Of a stretch of DNA of 53,350 nucleotides, positions 15,606 to 25,319 are shown one piece after another. The position numbers and the translations under genes are program-made. A model generated the notes under the pieces. It did not search any database. It saw only the letters and a list, made by a program, of their open reading frames with translations, and had not been told where the DNA came from. Source of the DNA: Deltaproteobacteria bacterium (GTDB lineage: Bacteria; Desulfobacterota; Binatia; DP-6); contig VBKF01000117.1 of NCBI GenBank assembly GCA_005888095.1, positions 1-53,350 of the forward strand. Direction: 5' to 3'. The first letter of the stretch is position 1. The number at the start of each line of letters is the position of its first letter.

Positions 15606-17252
15606 CTAGACCGAGATCGCGTCCTTGCGGAAGTCGCTGGTGCCGATCTTCACGTTGACCAGCGCCGGCTTGCCCGCGCCGAGCGCTCGCTCGAGGGCCG
15701 GCCGGAGGTCCGCGGGCCGCTCGACCCACTCCCCGTGCCCGCCGAGCGCCTGGACCATCAGGTCGTAGCGGCTGTGGGCCAGCCGCGTCGCCGGCACGCG
15801 GTCGGGCCCGTACATCTGCACCTGCCCGCGCAGGATCTGCGTCCAGGCCGCATCGTTGCCGATCACGCCGACGATGTTGATCTTCTGGCGAATGCAGGCC
15901 TCGAACTCCATCATGTTGAGGCCGAAGGCGCCGTCGCCGTACACGACGATCACGTCGCTCTTCGGCCGGGCGAGCTTGGCCGCCATCGCATAGCCGGGGC
16001 CGGCGCCGAGCGTGCCGAGCGGCCCGGCGTCGAGCCAGTGGCCGAAGCCGCGCGGACGGAGCACGTTGGCCGCCGCGCCGACGAAGTCGCCGCCGTCGCC
16101 CACGACGATGGTGTCGGGCGTGATGAGCCGGTCGACCTCGGCGCACACCCGCAGCGGGTTGATCGGGACGTCGTCCGAAGTGAGCTGGGGACGGAGCCCC
16201 TCCCATTTCTGCCGCTCGAGCGCGCGCAGCTCCGTGAGCCAGCCGCGCGACAGCTCGGGGCTCCAGCGCGCGGCGCGCGCGCAGTCCGTGAGCGCCTCCA
16301 TGACGAGCCCGGTGTCGCCGATGAGGCCGACGTCGCAGCCGCGGTTCTTGCCGAGCTCCCGCCCGTCGAGGTCGACGTGGATCAGCTTGGCCGCCGCGTT
16401 CACGTGCGACGCGCGCCCGTAGCCGATCCGGAAGTCGAGGGGGGTGCCGAAGATCACGACCACGTCGGCCCGGCGGAGGGCCTCCTTGCGGGTCTGGAGG
16501 AACCAGTGCGGGTCGTCGGGGTCGAGGCTGCCACGCGCCTGGCCGTTCACGTAGATCGGCATGCCGAAGGTGCGCACGAACTCGGGGTACGCCTCGCGCC
16601 GGCGCGACCAGAAGAGCTGGCTGCCGACCAGACACACGGGTCGCTCGGCGCCCCGCAGCAGCTCGAAGGCGCGCGTCACGTAGCGGGGATCGGGCCCGAC
16701 CGCCGCCTCGGTGCGCGACTTCTCGGGCGCCACCACCTCGCGCTCCTCGACCTGCTCGAAGAGCATGTCGAGCGGCATCTCGAGGAAGACGGGACCGGGG
16801 ACGTTCGTCGTGGCGACGCGGAAGGCGGTGGCGACGTACTCGCCGAGCCGCCGCGCGTTCGGCACCGAGACCGCCCACTTGGTGATCGGCCGCATCATGT
16901 CGACGTGCGGCATGTCCTGGAGGCCGCCCATGTCCTGGAAGAAGCGCGGCGCCTGGCCGCCGATCACGACGATCGGGATGTTGGCGCGCCACGCCGTCGC
17001 GATGCCGGTGACCGCGTCGGTGGTGCCCGGGCCGGCGGTCACCAGCGCGACCCCCGGCTGCCCGGTGACGCGCGCCCAGCCGTCGGCGGCGTGCGCCGCC
17101 GACTGCTCGTGGCGGACGTCGATCACGCCGATGCCCTCGTCGAGACAGCCGTCGTAGATCGACATGATGTGCCCGCCGCAGAGCGTGAACACGTACGACA
17201 CGCCCTCGCGCCGGAGCGCCTGGGCCACGATCCGGCCACCGTGCATCGGCAT
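15606..17252 (-). CDS. Thiamine-diphosphate enzyme (acetolactate synthase/2-hydroxyacyl-CoA lyase-like)
   Basis: This 548-residue protein has the three-domain ThDP fold. The catalytic Glu is E49 (RHEQSAAHAADG), the middle domain carries GTPLDFRIGYGR, and the cofactor-binding motif GDGAFGLNMMEFE ends in a GNDAAW variant of the usual NN. Members make acetolactate, cleave 2-hydroxyacyl-CoA or decarboxylate oxalyl-CoA. The PLDFRIGYGR segment leans to the lyase/decarboxylase side, but no substrate can be fixed. No regulatory small subunit (ilvN) is adjacent, which argues against a biosynthetic IlvB. It starts 2 nt after rpoH. Confidence 0.83.
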   Translation of the reverse strand: MPMHGGRIVAQALRREGVSYVFTLCGGHIMSIYDGCLDEGIGVIDVRHEQSAAHAADGWARVTGQPGVALVTAGPGTTDAVTGIATAWRANIPIVVIGGQAPRFFQDMGGLQDMPHVDMMRPITKWAVSVPNARRLGEYVATAFRVATTNVPGPVFLEMPLDMLFEQVEEREVVAPEKSRTEAAVGPDPRYVTRAFELLRGAERPVCLVGSQLFWSRRREAYPEFVRTFGMPIYVNGQARGSLDPDDPHWFLQTRKEALRRADVVVIFGTPLDFRIGYGRASHVNAAAKLIHVDLDGRELGKNRGCDVGLIGDTGLVMEALTDCARAARWSPELSRGWLTELRALERQKWEGLRPQLTSDDVPINPLRVCAEVDRLITPDTIVVGDGGDFVGAAANVLRPRGFGHWLDAGPLGTLGAGPGYAMAAKLARPKSDVIVVYGDGAFGLNMMEFEACIRQKINIVGVIGNDAAWTQILRGQVQMYGPDRVPATRLAHSRYDLMVQALGGHGEWVERPADLRPALERALGAGKPALVNVKIGTSDFRKDAISV

Positions 17253-17254
17253 GG

Positions 17255-18217
17255 TCAGGCTCCGAACTCGATGTCCTTGATGTCGGGGATCTGCTCGCGG
17301 AGGTAGTCGCCGAGCCGCTTCTTCAGGCGCGCCTCGATCTGCCGCACGCGCTCGCGGCTGATGCCGTATTCCTCACCGATCTCCTGCAGCGTGACCGGGT
17401 CCTCGTCGCGCATGAGCGACTCCAGGCGGCGCTCGTAGATCACGCGGTCCTTTCCCTTGAGCGTACGCTTGAACTCTTCGGCCTTCTCGCGGACGAGGTG
17501 GTGGTACTCCTGGTCGGCGACCGCGTCGGCAGTCTGCGCGGAGCTCGGCAGAAAATCAAGGAGCGTCGCGTCCTCGCCCGGCTCGAGGGGGGCGTTGACC
17601 GAGATGTCGCGCGCCGCCAGACGCTGCTCCATCTCGATCACGTCCTTCTCCTTCACGTCGAGCCGCTGGGCGATGAGCTTGGGAGCGGGCGAGAAGCCCT
17701 CGCGCTCGAGGCGTTCGCGCTCCTTCCGCAGGTTGAAGAAGAGCTTGCGCTGCGCCTGGGTGGTCCCCACCTTCACCATCCGCCAGTTGTTCATGATGTA
17801 GCGGATGATGTAGGCGCGGATCCACCAGACCGCGTACGACGGGAAGCGGATGCCGCGGTACGGGTCGAAGTTCTTGACCGCCTCGAGGAGCCCGACGTTG
17901 CCTTCCTGGATCAGGTCGAGCAGGTTGTGGAGGGCGCGCTGGTATTCGCGCGCGACGAGCACGACGAGCCGCAGGTTCGACGTCACCAGCTTCCAGGCGG
18001 CTTGCCGATCGCCCTGCTCGCGCCAGCGCAGGGCGAGCGCGTGCTCCTCCTCGCGGGAAAGGATCGGGATGCGGCGGATCTCGGCGAGGTAGCGCTGGAG
18101 GGCGTCGGCGGGAACGAGCGCGCTCGCGCGTTCGGCCGACTCCTTCCGCTCCGCCTCCGCGAGCGCCGATGCCGCGGGCTGATCCTCGAGCTCGATGTCG
18201 CGGTCGTTGTCCGCCAT
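17255..18217 (-). CDS. rpoH: RNA polymerase heat-shock-type sigma factor (sigma-32)
   Basis: This 320-residue sigma-70 family protein has region 2 (DLIQEGNVGLLEAV, FPSYAVWWIRAYI), the RpoH box QRKLFFNLR (about 156-164) that identifies sigma-32, and region 4.2 helix-turn-helix (TLQEIGEEYGISRERVRQIE). It directs RNA polymerase to chaperone and protease promoters. It is encoded between a DnaJ-like gene (6 nt upstream) and a ThDP enzyme (2 nt downstream). DnaJ is a known negative regulator of sigma-32 in enterobacteria, so cotranscription would give a built-in feedback pair. Confidence 0.93.
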   Translation of the reverse strand: MADNDRDIELEDQPAASALAEAERKESAERASALVPADALQRYLAEIRRIPILSREEEHALALRWREQGDRQAAWKLVTSNLRLVVLVAREYQRALHNLLDLIQEGNVGLLEAVKNFDPYRGIRFPSYAVWWIRAYIIRYIMNNWRMVKVGTTQAQRKLFFNLRKERERLEREGFSPAPKLIAQRLDVKEKDVIEMEQRLAARDISVNAPLEPGEDATLLDFLPSSAQTADAVADQEYHHLVREKAEEFKRTLKGKDRVIYERRLESLMRDEDPVTLQEIGEEYGISRERVRQIEARLKKRLGDYLREQIPDIKDIEFGA

Positions 18218-18223
18218 GGGACG

Positions 18224-19300
18224 CTAGAGGGTCAGACGGGCGCGCGGATTCTCGCCGTAGGCGCGCTCGAGCGTCTCGACCGCTTCCCGGAGACGCTCGG
18301 CGCTGCCGTTCTTCGGGACCTGCACCATGAGGCGCACGTAGAGGTCGCCCGGCGGACCGCCCTTGGGGTCCGGCACGCCGCGACCGCTCAGCCGGAGCCG
18401 CTGCCCGCTCTGGCTGCCCTTCGGGACCTTCAGCTGCACGCGGCCGTCGGGCGTGGGGACGGTGATGGTCGAGCCGAGCATCGCCTCGCCGATCGTCACC
18501 GGCACCTCGATGGTGAGATCCTTGCCCTCACGCTGGATGTGCGCGTGCGGCCGGACCTTGACGACGAAGTAGAGGTCGCCCGGCTTGCCCCCGCCGCGAG
18601 GTGCACCGCCTTTGCCTTTCACCCGGACGCGCGCCCCGTCGCTCACGCCGGGCGGGATCTTGACCGTGAGACGCTCGCGCTCTTCGGTCTGCCCGGTCCC
18701 GGCGCAGCGCGTGCACGCGCGGCGACCCTGCCGCCCGGTCCCGCGGCAGTCCGGACAGGGCACGGGGCGGCGCACGGTCACCGCGGTCCGCGTGCCGCGA
18801 ATCGCGTCCCAGAAGTCGACCTCGAGCGGATACTCGATGCTCTGCCCGCCCTCTTCCGCCGTCCCGGCTCCCGAGCCCCCGAGGCCGCCGAACATCTCGT
18901 TCAGCATGTCGGCGAAGCCCCGCTCGTCGTCCGCCCGCCGCCGACCGCGGGGCGACTCGGAGCCGAAGCTCTCGAAATCGAAGCCCGGTCCCGCGCCCCG
19001 GCGGAACGAGAACCCATGACCGCTCTCGGCCCACCGCCGGTACTCGCGCGCGCGGGTCGCGTCGAAGCCGGGCTGGAGGCCCTCCGACCCGAACTCGTCG
19101 TAGAGCTTGCGCTTGTCGGGGTCGGAGAGGACGTCGTGCGCGAAGGAGATCTCCTTGAACCGCTCCTCGGCCTGCTTGTTCCCCGGGTTCAGGTCGGGGT
19201 GATACTTGCGGGCGAGCTTGCGGTACGCCTTCTTGACGTCCTCGATCTTGGCGTCTTTCGGAACACCGAGGACGGCGTAGAGATCCTTCTGGTTCGCCAT
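18224..19300 (-). CDS. DnaJ-like cochaperone with a half zinc finger
   Basis: This 358-residue protein has a J domain with the HPD motif (KYHPDLNPG), a Gly/Ser/Arg-rich linker, a short Cys region and two DnaJ C-terminal beta domains ([21 protein letters not shown]). The Cys region holds only two CxxCxGxG motifs ([16 protein letters not shown]), half the four of type I DnaJ, so it can form one zinc site. It is intermediate between DnaJ and CbpA. It probably stimulates DnaK and may deliver RpoH. It lies 22 nt after rpoZ. Confidence 0.9.
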   Translation of the reverse strand: MANQKDLYAVLGVPKDAKIEDVKKAYRKLARKYHPDLNPGNKQAEERFKEISFAHDVLSDPDKRKLYDEFGSEGLQPGFDATRAREYRRWAESGHGFSFRRGAGPGFDFESFGSESPRGRRRADDERGFADMLNEMFGGLGGSGAGTAEEGGQSIEYPLEVDFWDAIRGTRTAVTVRRPVPCPDCRGTGRQGRRACTRCAGTGQTEERERLTVKIPPGVSDGARVRVKGKGGAPRGGGKPGDLYFVVKVRPHAHIQREGKDLTIEVPVTIGEAMLGSTITVPTPDGRVQLKVPKGSQSGQRLRLSGRGVPDPKGGPPGDLYVRLMVQVPKNGSAERLREAVETLERAYGENPRARLTL

Positions 19301-19322
19301 CCGCGAGCCACCACGGGCCGCG

Positions 19323-19514
19323 TCACTCGTTGTAGCGCAGCCGGACCTTGTCGGCTGCGATCTCGCGGAGCCCGGTGACGATCTCCTTGTTGTCCGACTC
19401 GACCAGCGGCCGAGCGCCCTTCAAGAGCTGCTTGGCGCGGCGGGCGGCCAGCAGGACGAGCTCGAAGCGGTTCGGCACGCGTTCCAGGCAATCTTCCACA
19501 GTGATACGGGCCAT
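19323..19514 (-). CDS. rpoZ: RNA polymerase omega subunit
   Basis: This 63-residue protein has the family pattern: MARITVEDC start, [16 protein letters not shown] helix, and [12 protein letters not shown]. Omega assists folding of the beta-prime subunit and contributes to ppGpp response in proteobacteria. The gene heads a run rpoZ, dnaJ-like, rpoH, ThDP enzyme, MoCF protein with gaps of 2-22 nt. In many proteobacteria it follows gmk and precedes spoT; neither is present here. A ribosome site AAGGAGGA lies upstream of the ATG. Confidence 0.93.
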   Translation of the reverse strand: MARITVEDCLERVPNRFELVLLAARRAKQLLKGARPLVESDNKEIVTGLREIAADKVRLRYNE

Positions 19515-19644
19515 CGAGAAACAGTCCTCCTTGGGGGAATCTCTAACTGAAAACCGGCGCCAGGGAAACCCGTGCTGGAACGCGGTTCGGCGCCCGCGAC
19601 GAACCTTGACTTGCCGCCGCCCGACCGCTACGAGGCGCGGCGGA

Positions 19645-20103
19645 GTGGGACTCTGGTCGCGGCTGTTCGGCGCGGGCGAGGTACCGCGCGACCTGGTGGG
19701 CGATCTGCTCGAGGACTATCGCGCGGAGGCCGAGCAAGCGGTGCATCTCCTCCAGCACGCCGAGCGGGCGCGCTATCCACAGGTGGCCGAGACCCTGCGC
19801 AGGCTGGCGGAGATCGAGACCCGGCACGCCGGCTGGCTGCGCGACCGGTTGGCGCTCCTCGGCGCCACCGCGCCGGCCGTGGAGCCCGAACCCGCGCCGG
19901 GCGGCAACCAGTGGCAGCGCGCCGTGGCCGCGCTCCAGACCGCGCAGCGCAAGCGCAAGCGTCTCATCGAGCAGATCGTCCACTGGGATCCCGACGAGCC
20001 CGAGACCGTCGAGCTGCTCCAGCGCATCGAGCGCGAGGACGTGGGCGGGCACGAGGCCTACGAAGGCCTCATCATGCGCAGCGATCCGCACGCGATCGAC
20101 TGA
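19645..20103 (+). CDS. Ferritin-like helical protein (putative)
   Basis: This is a 152-residue all-helical protein starting at GTG 19645, with GAGG/GGCGGA upstream. Longer readings from an upstream ATG overlap rpoZ and are compositionally random. Two helices carry metal-ligand-like spacing: [13 protein letters not shown] and IETRHAGWL (E-x-x-H). A last helix reads [13 protein letters not shown]. These resemble ferritin-like or rubrerythrin-type diiron folds, but a full ExxH pair in each half is not certain. It converges with tlyA, overlapping it by 32 nt. Confidence 0.6.
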   Translation: MGLWSRLFGAGEVPRDLVGDLLEDYRAEAEQAVHLLQHAERARYPQVAETLRRLAEIETRHAGWLRDRLALLGATAPAVEPEPAPGGNQWQRAVAALQTAQRKRKRLIEQIVHWDPDEPETVELLQRIEREDVGGHEAYEGLIMRSDPHAID

Positions 20104-20821
20104 GCCAGAGGAACACCTCGCGGTTTCCCTTCGGACCCGGCAGCACCGACTCGGCCTCGCCGCGCACGCCGAAGCCGAGCGCCTCCGCCGCCTCGCGCAC
20201 GCGCGTCACGGCCGCCGCCCGCGCCGCCGGGTCGCGCACCACGCCGCCCTTGCCGACCTGTCCCCGGCCCACCTCGAACTGCGGCTTCACGAGCGCCAGC
20301 ACCGCGGCCCCCGGCGCGAGCACGGCGGCGACCCGGGGCAGGACGAGCGTCAGCGAGATGAACGACACGTCGATGGTCGCGAGGTCGGGCGTCTCGGGGA
20401 GCATCTCCGGTCCGAGCGCCCGGACGTTCGTCCGCTCCAGGACGAAGACGCGTGCGTCCTGCCGGAGCCGCCAGGCGAGCTGGCCGTAGCCCACGTCGAC
20501 GGCGATCACCCGCCGCGCGCCGCGCTGGAGGAGGCAGTCGGTGAACCCGCCGGTCGACGCGCCGACGTCGAGCGCCGTCCGGCCGGCGACGTCGATCCCG
20601 AAGGCGTCGAGCGCGCCGGCGAGCTTCTCGCCTCCCCGGCCCACGAAGGGCGCCTCGCCGCGCACCCGGACGGGTGCGTCCTCCGGCACCTCCGTCCCTG
20701 GCTTGGTGACCGGCCGCTCGCCGACCAGCACGTCGCCGGCCATGACCAGCCGGCGCGCACGCTCCCGGCTGGTGGCGAGGCCGCGCTCGACCAGGAGGCG
20801 GTCGATGCGGACCCTTCCCAT
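20072..20821 (-). CDS. tlyA: TlyA-family rRNA 2'-O-methyltransferase/hemolysin
   Basis: This 249-residue protein has an N-terminal S4 RNA-binding domain (RIDRLLVERGLATSRERA) and a C-terminal FtsJ-like methyltransferase with the SAM motif LDVGASTGGFTDC and the VKPQFEVGR motif. TlyA enzymes methylate ribose on 16S/23S rRNA. The start is ATG 20821, 5 nt after the prenyl synthase stop. The order xseA-xseB-ispA-tlyA is typical of deltaproteobacterial-type genomes, where dxs often sits between ispA and tlyA. It is absent here. Confidence 0.9.
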   Translation of the reverse strand: MGRVRIDRLLVERGLATSRERARRLVMAGDVLVGERPVTKPGTEVPEDAPVRVRGEAPFVGRGGEKLAGALDAFGIDVAGRTALDVGASTGGFTDCLLQRGARRVIAVDVGYGQLAWRLRQDARVFVLERTNVRALGPEMLPETPDLATIDVSFISLTLVLPRVAAVLAPGAAVLALVKPQFEVGRGQVGKGGVVRDPAARAAAVTRVREAAEALGFGVRGEAESVLPGPKGNREVFLWLSRSRADRCA

Positions 20822-20826
20822 GACGA

Positions 20827-21705
20827 CTACCAGGCCGCGGGCTCCGTGCGCGCCACGACGTGCCCCGCCAGTGCCCGGAGCGGGGCCGCCTTCGGGCCGA
20901 GCGGCGCCAGCGCTGCAAGCGCCCGGTCGCGGGCCCGGAGGAGATGCGACCGGGCGCCGGCGGTACCGAGCACCGCCGCATAGGTCGCCTTCCCGAGCTC
21001 CCGGTCCGTGCGACCGTCCGCCTCGGGGCCGCCCGCGGCATCGAGGATGTCGTCGGCGATCTGGAACGCGAGCCCGAGGTGCTCGCCGTAGTCCGTGAGA
21101 CGGCGGAGGACCGCGGGGGCCGCACCCGCGACGAGGCCGCCGGTGCGCGCCGCGACGCGGAACAGCGCACCCGTCTTGCGCGCGTGGATGGCGCGCAGCG
21201 TGGCGAGCGTCGCCCGCGTGCCCTCGGCGGCGAGATCGAGCGCCTGGCCGCCCACCATGCCGGCCGCGCCGGCGGCGCGCGCCACCTCGGCAACGGCTTC
21301 GAGCGCCCGGGGGGCACCTCGCGCGCTGGCCATCAAGCCGAACGCCTCGGTCAGGAGGGCGTCGCCGACCAGGATCGCCAACCCCTCGCCGTACACCTTG
21401 TGGCATGTCGGGCGGCCGCGGCGCAGGTCGTCGTCGTCCATCGCCGGAAGATCGTCGTGCACCAGCGAGTAGGTGTGGATCATCTCGAGGGCGCATGCGA
21501 ACGGGAGCACCTGGCGCGCCGAGCCGCCCGCCGCCTCGGCGGCGGCGAGCGCGACGATCGGGCGCAGCCGCTTGCCGCCGCCGAGCAGGCTGTAGCGCAT
21601 CGCCTGCCCGAGCCGGCTTCGCCCCTGCGGCAGGCAGGCGCGCAGCGCATTGTCCACGAGCCGGCGCCGCGCGGCGAGGTAGCGAGCCAGCTCGGCGTCG
21701 CTCAC
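20827..21705 (-). CDS. ispA: Polyprenyl diphosphate synthase (farnesyl/geranylgeranyl type)
   Basis: This 292-residue isoprenyl synthase has the first Asp-rich motif [14 protein letters not shown] and the second motif IADDILD. GGKRLRP, near the N-terminus, binds the isopentenyl diphosphate. It condenses IPP with allylic diphosphates to make FPP or GGPP for quinones, undecaprenol or hopanoids. The residues before the first DDxxD ([11 protein letters not shown]) are compatible with FPP or GGPP, so chain length is not decided. The start overlaps the xseB stop by 4 nt (ATGA). Confidence 0.9.
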   Translation of the reverse strand: MSDAELARYLAARRRLVDNALRACLPQGRSRLGQAMRYSLLGGGKRLRPIVALAAAEAAGGSARQVLPFACALEMIHTYSLVHDDLPAMDDDDLRRGRPTCHKVYGEGLAILVGDALLTEAFGLMASARGAPRALEAVAEVARAAGAAGMVGGQALDLAAEGTRATLATLRAIHARKTGALFRVAARTGGLVAGAAPAVLRRLTDYGEHLGLAFQIADDILDAAGGPEADGRTDRELGKATYAAVLGTAGARSHLLRARDRALAALAPLGPKAAPLRALAGHVVARTEPAAW

Positions 21706-21938
21706 GGCTCCTCGTCCTCCAGTGGGCGGCGGATGAGCCTCCCGGCCTCGGTCTTGAGCAGGACCTCGACCCGCTGCTCCACCTCGGCGAGCCGTTGGGT
21801 CAGGAGGCGGACGAGGTTGACGCCGCGCTCGAACGCGGCGAGCGACTCCTCGAGCGGCAGCTCGCCCTTCTCGAGGCGCTGCACGAGCCCCTCGAGCTCG
21901 GCCAGGGCCTCCTCGAACCTGGGTGCCTCCTCGGCCAT
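21702..21938 (-). CDS. xseB: Exodeoxyribonuclease VII small subunit
   Basis: This 78-residue protein matches XseB in size and motif: [31 protein letters not shown] and the acidic tail. Several copies bind the C-terminal helices of XseA to form exonuclease VII, which cuts single-stranded DNA into oligonucleotides. The start is ATG 21938, sharing one base with the xseA stop (TGATG), so translation is coupled. The reading frame stays open upstream, but that part is the antisense-like shadow of xseA. Confidence 0.92.
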   Translation of the reverse strand: MAEEAPRFEEALAELEGLVQRLEKGELPLEESLAAFERGVNLVRLLTQRLAEVEQRVEVLLKTEAGRLIRRPLEDEEP

Positions 21939-23284
21939 CAGCCCTCCGTGTCCTCGACGCGCGCGCGAGCGCGGCTGCGGGCGAAGACGAGCGCCACCGT
22001 CTCGCCCGCTCGGAGCGCCGCCGCGTCGCTCACGACCGGGCCGGCGGCGTCGCCCCGGCGGACGATGGCGTAGCCGCGCTCGAGGCAGGCGAGCGGCGAG
22101 AGGGCGTCGAGCTGCGCCGCCGTTCGCTCGAGCGCGGCACGCGCGTGGCGTACGCGCATGGCGGCCGCGAAGCGGAGCCGGCCCATCGCGGCGTCGAGCT
22201 GCTCGCGAGCGCCGCGGAGGCGGGCGGGCGGGCCGCCCCGCTCGAGCCGTGCGCCCAGCGCCGCGAGCTCGCGGCGGTCCCAGGCGAGCCGCCGCATGAG
22301 CGCGCGATCCGCCCGCGCCCCGAGGTCGTCGACCCGGAGCGTGAGGTCGCGGAGCCGCCGCGCCGGATCGCCGAGCCGGCTGTCGAGCGTGACGAGCCGC
22401 TCGCGGGCCTGCCCGACCCGGCGGGCGAGCGCGCCACGGAGCCCGGCCTCGGCCCGGGCGAGCGCGCCCACCACCTCGGCCTGATCGGGCACGACGAGCG
22501 CCGCGGCGGCCGTCGGCGTCGGGGCGCGCGCGTCGGCGACGAAGTCGGCGATCGTGAAGTCCACCTCGTGGCCGACCGCGGAGACCACGGGCACCGTGGA
22601 CGCCGCGATCGCGCGCGCCACGACCTCCTCGTTGAACGCCCACAGGTCCTCGAGCGACCCGCCCCCGCGGCCGATGATCACCACGTCGACATCGGCGAGC
22701 CGGTTCAGGTCCTCGATGCCGGCCGCGATCTCGCGTGCCGCGCCTCGTCCCTGGACGCGCACCGGCCGGAGCACGACCGCCGCCGCGGGCCAGCGGCGCG
22801 CGAGCACCGTCCGCATGTCGTGGATGGCCGCGCCGTGGAGCGCGGTCACGATGCCGACCGCCCGCGGCCAGCGTGGCAGCGGCCGCTTGCGCGCGTCGGC
22901 GAACAGCCCCTCGGCGCCAAGCCGCGCCTTCAGCTGCTCGAAGGCGAGCGTGAGGGCGCCGAGGCCGCGCGGCTCCATCGCCTCGACGTAGAGCTGGAGC
23001 GCGCCGCGCGCCGGATAGAGGTCGGCGCGCGCCCGGACGACGACGTCCATCCCGTCGACAGGCTGGAAGACGAGGACCTGCGCGGCGCTGCGAAACATCA
23101 CCGCCGCGAGCTGGGTCCGGTCGTCCTTCAGCGTGAAGTAGAGGTGTCCCGAGGCAGGCCGCTTGAGGTTGGAGATCTCCCCCGCCACCCACACCGTACC
23201 GACCCCCGCGTCGAGCGCGCCGCGCAGCAGCTGCGCGAGCTCGGTGACGCTGAGGATGCGAGGGGCTCGCCCGGCGCGCAGCAT
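21938..23284 (-). CDS. xseA: Exodeoxyribonuclease VII large subunit
   Basis: This 448-residue protein begins with an OB-fold DNA-binding domain ([13 protein letters not shown] ... VWVAGEISN), then the catalytic core with [28 protein letters not shown] and [17 protein letters not shown], all hallmarks of XseA. A long helical stretch (about 290-400) fits the coiled region that binds XseB. It degrades single-stranded DNA in repair. It is followed without a gap by xseB. The start ATG 23284 lies 84 nt from the ctpA stop. Confidence 0.93.
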   Translation of the reverse strand: MLRAGRAPRILSVTELAQLLRGALDAGVGTVWVAGEISNLKRPASGHLYFTLKDDRTQLAAVMFRSAAQVLVFQPVDGMDVVVRARADLYPARGALQLYVEAMEPRGLGALTLAFEQLKARLGAEGLFADARKRPLPRWPRAVGIVTALHGAAIHDMRTVLARRWPAAAVVLRPVRVQGRGAAREIAAGIEDLNRLADVDVVIIGRGGGSLEDLWAFNEEVVARAIAASTVPVVSAVGHEVDFTIADFVADARAPTPTAAAALVVPDQAEVVGALARAEAGLRGALARRVGQARERLVTLDSRLGDPARRLRDLTLRVDDLGARADRALMRRLAWDRRELAALGARLERGGPPARLRGAREQLDAAMGRLRFAAAMRVRHARAALERTAAQLDALSPLACLERGYAIVRRGDAAGPVVSDAAALRAGETVALVFARSRARARVEDTEG

Positions 23285-23368
23285 CGCCTCCGCATTATCA
23301 TGGATCAGCGCGACCCACGATGCACTGCGGAGAGGCGGGGCCCTTTGGCGGCGAGCAGCCCGCCGGCT

Positions 23369-24730
23369 TCAGCCGTCCCGGCGAGCGACGAACGTCTTGA
23401 AGACCTGCCAGCTCTTGAGCAGCTCGAGCGAGTGGTCGAGCTGCGGGTCGGAGCCGAGCTCGCCTTCCTTGACGTTGATGGCGCTCTCGCCCGGCGCGCC
23501 GCCCGGGGCGTCGTCGCCCTTGGCCGGTGCCGGCAGGTCGCGGTCGCCCTTCGAGTGCCCGAGGTGCCGCGGCAGGTTCGCCTCGCGCAGCAGCGCGCCG
23601 CCCGGCTTTTCCGCCTTGGCGAGGAGGGTGGTCTGGTCCATCACGATGTCGGGGACGATGCCCAGCGCCTGGATCGAGCGGCCGCTCGGCGTGTAGTAGC
23701 GGGCGGTCGTCAGCCTGAGCGCCGAGTTGTCGTCGAGCGGGAGGATGGTCTGCACCGAGCCCTTGCCGAAGGTCTGGGTACCGAGGACGAGCGCCCGCTT
23801 GTGGTCCTGGAGCGCGCCCGCCACGATCTCCGAGGCGCTCGCGGTGCCGCCGTTCACGAGCACCACCATCGGGAAGTCGCTCCAGGTACCCGGCTTGCGG
23901 GCGAAGTACTTCTGCTTCTGGTTCTCGAGCCGGCCGTCGGTGTAGACGATCAGCCCGGACTCGAGGAAGAGGTCGGCCACCCGCACGGCCTGGGTGAGGA
24001 GGCCCCCCGGGTCGTTGCGCAGGTCGAGCACGAGCCCCTGCAGGCCGGCCGTCTCCTTGTCGAGCGCCTTCAGCGCCCGCTCGAGGTCGTCGTCGGTCCG
24101 CTCCTGGAACTGCGTCAGGCGCACGTAGCCGTAGCCGGGCTCGAGCTTCTTCCACTTGACGCTCTGGATCTTGATGATCTCGCGCGTCATGGTGACGTCG
24201 AAGACCTCGGGCGTGTTCTCGCGCTTGAGGGTGAGCGTGACCTTCGTGTCCTTCGGCCCGCGCATCTTCTTGACCGCATCGACGAGCGTCATGTCCTTGG
24301 TGAACTCGCCGTTGATCTTCATGATCTGGTCGCCCGACTTGACACCGGCCCGATAGGCGGGCGTGTCCTCGATCGGCGACACGACGGTGAGCAGGCCGTT
24401 GCGGTTGGTGATCTCGATGCCGAGCCCGCCGAAGCTCCCCTTGGTATCGACCTGGAGCTCCTTGTAGAGATCGGGTGTCAGGTAGGCGCTGTGCGGATCG
24501 AGGGAGGCGAGCATGCCGTTGATCGCGCCCTCGATGAGCTGCTTGGTCTGGACGTCGTCGACGTAGTTCTTCTGGATGATGGAGAGGATGTTCGTGAAGG
24601 TCTCGAGGCCCTCGTAGGACTCCTTGGCCGCGGCGCCCCCCCGCGCGGGCTGACCGCCGCTCGAGAAGAGGACGGCCACCAGGACGGCCAGGCCGACGCT
24701 TGCTACCCACGGGGCGCGCTTGCTCTTCAT
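23369..24730 (-). CDS. Periplasmic C-terminal processing protease (S41, CtpA/Prc type)
   Basis: This 453-residue protease has a signal or anchor helix (residues 8-24), a PDZ domain (SFGGLGIEI ... GVKSGDQIMKINGE) and the S41 catalytic core. Ser298 (GGTASAS) and Lys323/Gln327 (FGKGSVQ) have the same 25- and 29-residue spacing as the Ser/Lys/Gln triad of CtpB. It trims C-termini of envelope proteins. The acidic, Pro-rich tail (about 400-440) is poorly conserved. AAGGAG precedes the ATG by about 11 nt. An ACT protein is divergently transcribed upstream. Confidence 0.92.
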   Translation of the reverse strand: MKSKRAPWVASVGLAVLVAVLFSSGGQPARGGAAAKESYEGLETFTNILSIIQKNYVDDVQTKQLIEGAINGMLASLDPHSAYLTPDLYKELQVDTKGSFGGLGIEITNRNGLLTVVSPIEDTPAYRAGVKSGDQIMKINGEFTKDMTLVDAVKKMRGPKDTKVTLTLKRENTPEVFDVTMTREIIKIQSVKWKKLEPGYGYVRLTQFQERTDDDLERALKALDKETAGLQGLVLDLRNDPGGLLTQAVRVADLFLESGLIVYTDGRLENQKQKYFARKPGTWSDFPMVVLVNGGTASASEIVAGALQDHKRALVLGTQTFGKGSVQTILPLDDNSALRLTTARYYTPSGRSIQALGIVPDIVMDQTTLLAKAEKPGGALLREANLPRHLGHSKGDRDLPAPAKGDDAPGGAPGESAINVKEGELGSDPQLDHSLELLKSWQVFKTFVARRDG

Positions 24731-24762
24731 CGGGTGCTCGGCTCCTTCATGGCCCGCCGACG

Positions 24763-24768
24763 ACTATA
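24763..24768 (-). promoter_or_regulatory. Possible -10 box for the protease gene
   Basis: In the 169-nt divergent spacer between the protease and the ACT-domain gene, the minus strand reads TATAGT about 35 nt before the protease start; the plus strand carries the overlapping TATACT. A/T-rich hexamers are rare in this GC-rich window. No convincing TTGACA-like -35 box is placed correctly, so this is only a candidate. The rest of the spacer shows no gene or repeat. Confidence 0.25.
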
Positions 24769-24899
24769 CTGGCCGACGGGCCGAGAGAAAAACGGCTCGA
24801 AAACGAATCACCTCTAGCCTTCCGCCCCCGCTCGGGCAAGGCCGAAGTCGCGTGTCGCTTGCAAACCCATCGGCCCCTCGCTACGGGAGCCGGGACCCC

Positions 24900-25319
24900 A
24901 TGCAGGTGACGACTCAGCTCTCGGTGTTCCTCGAGAACCGGGCCGGCGTCCTCGCCAGGCTCGCGGCAGACCTCGCGCGGCACCGGGTGAGCATCCGGGC
25001 GCTCACCGTCGCGAACCTGGTGGATCACGCGGTCGTCCGCCTGGTCGTGAGCGACCCGCGGCGCGCGCTCCACCTGCTCGGGGACCGCGGCGTCCTGGCC
25101 TTCACCTCCGACGTGCTGGCGGTCGAGGTTCCGGACGAGGACGGGACGATCGCCGACATCGCGCGCCGGCTCGGACGGGCGGGCATCAACATCGAGTATG
25201 CGTACGGCAGCGGACCGGCGGGAGGCGGGAAGGCGGTCATCTACCTGCACGTCTCCGACCTCAGGAAGGCCCGCGGCGTGCTTCGGCCGAAGCGGCCCCG
25301 GCCTCGCCGGCGGCGATGA
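24900..25319 (+). CDS. Tandem ACT-domain protein
   Basis: This 139-residue protein is made of two ACT domains: LSVFLENRAGVLARLAADL (first) and VEVPDEDGTIADIARRLG with INIEYAYGS (second). It has no catalytic domain. Such proteins bind amino acids and act as sensors or enzyme regulators. ATG 24900 begins exactly at the first ACT strand. The Arg/Lys-rich C-terminus overlaps the convergent thioredoxin gene by 59 nt, so the last residues may be poorly conserved. Its regulatory target is not evident. Confidence 0.85.
   Translation: MQVTTQLSVFLENRAGVLARLAADLARHRVSIRALTVANLVDHAVVRLVVSDPRRALHLLGDRGVLAFTSDVLAVEVPDEDGTIADIARRLGRAGINIEYAYGSGPAGGGKAVIYLHVSDLRKARGVLRPKRPRPRRRR

Noticed and set aside
14658-17306. 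Long plus-strand reading frame (about 880 codons) over the MoCF and ThDP genes
   Set aside because: It is the antisense of two clear genes. Very high GC keeps the opposite frames open. The predicted protein is Arg/His/Val-rich with no domain.
21923-24817. Long plus-strand reading frame (about 960 codons) over xseA and the protease
   Set aside because: Same antisense effect. Both underlying genes have full motif sets on the minus strand, and the plus frame shows none.
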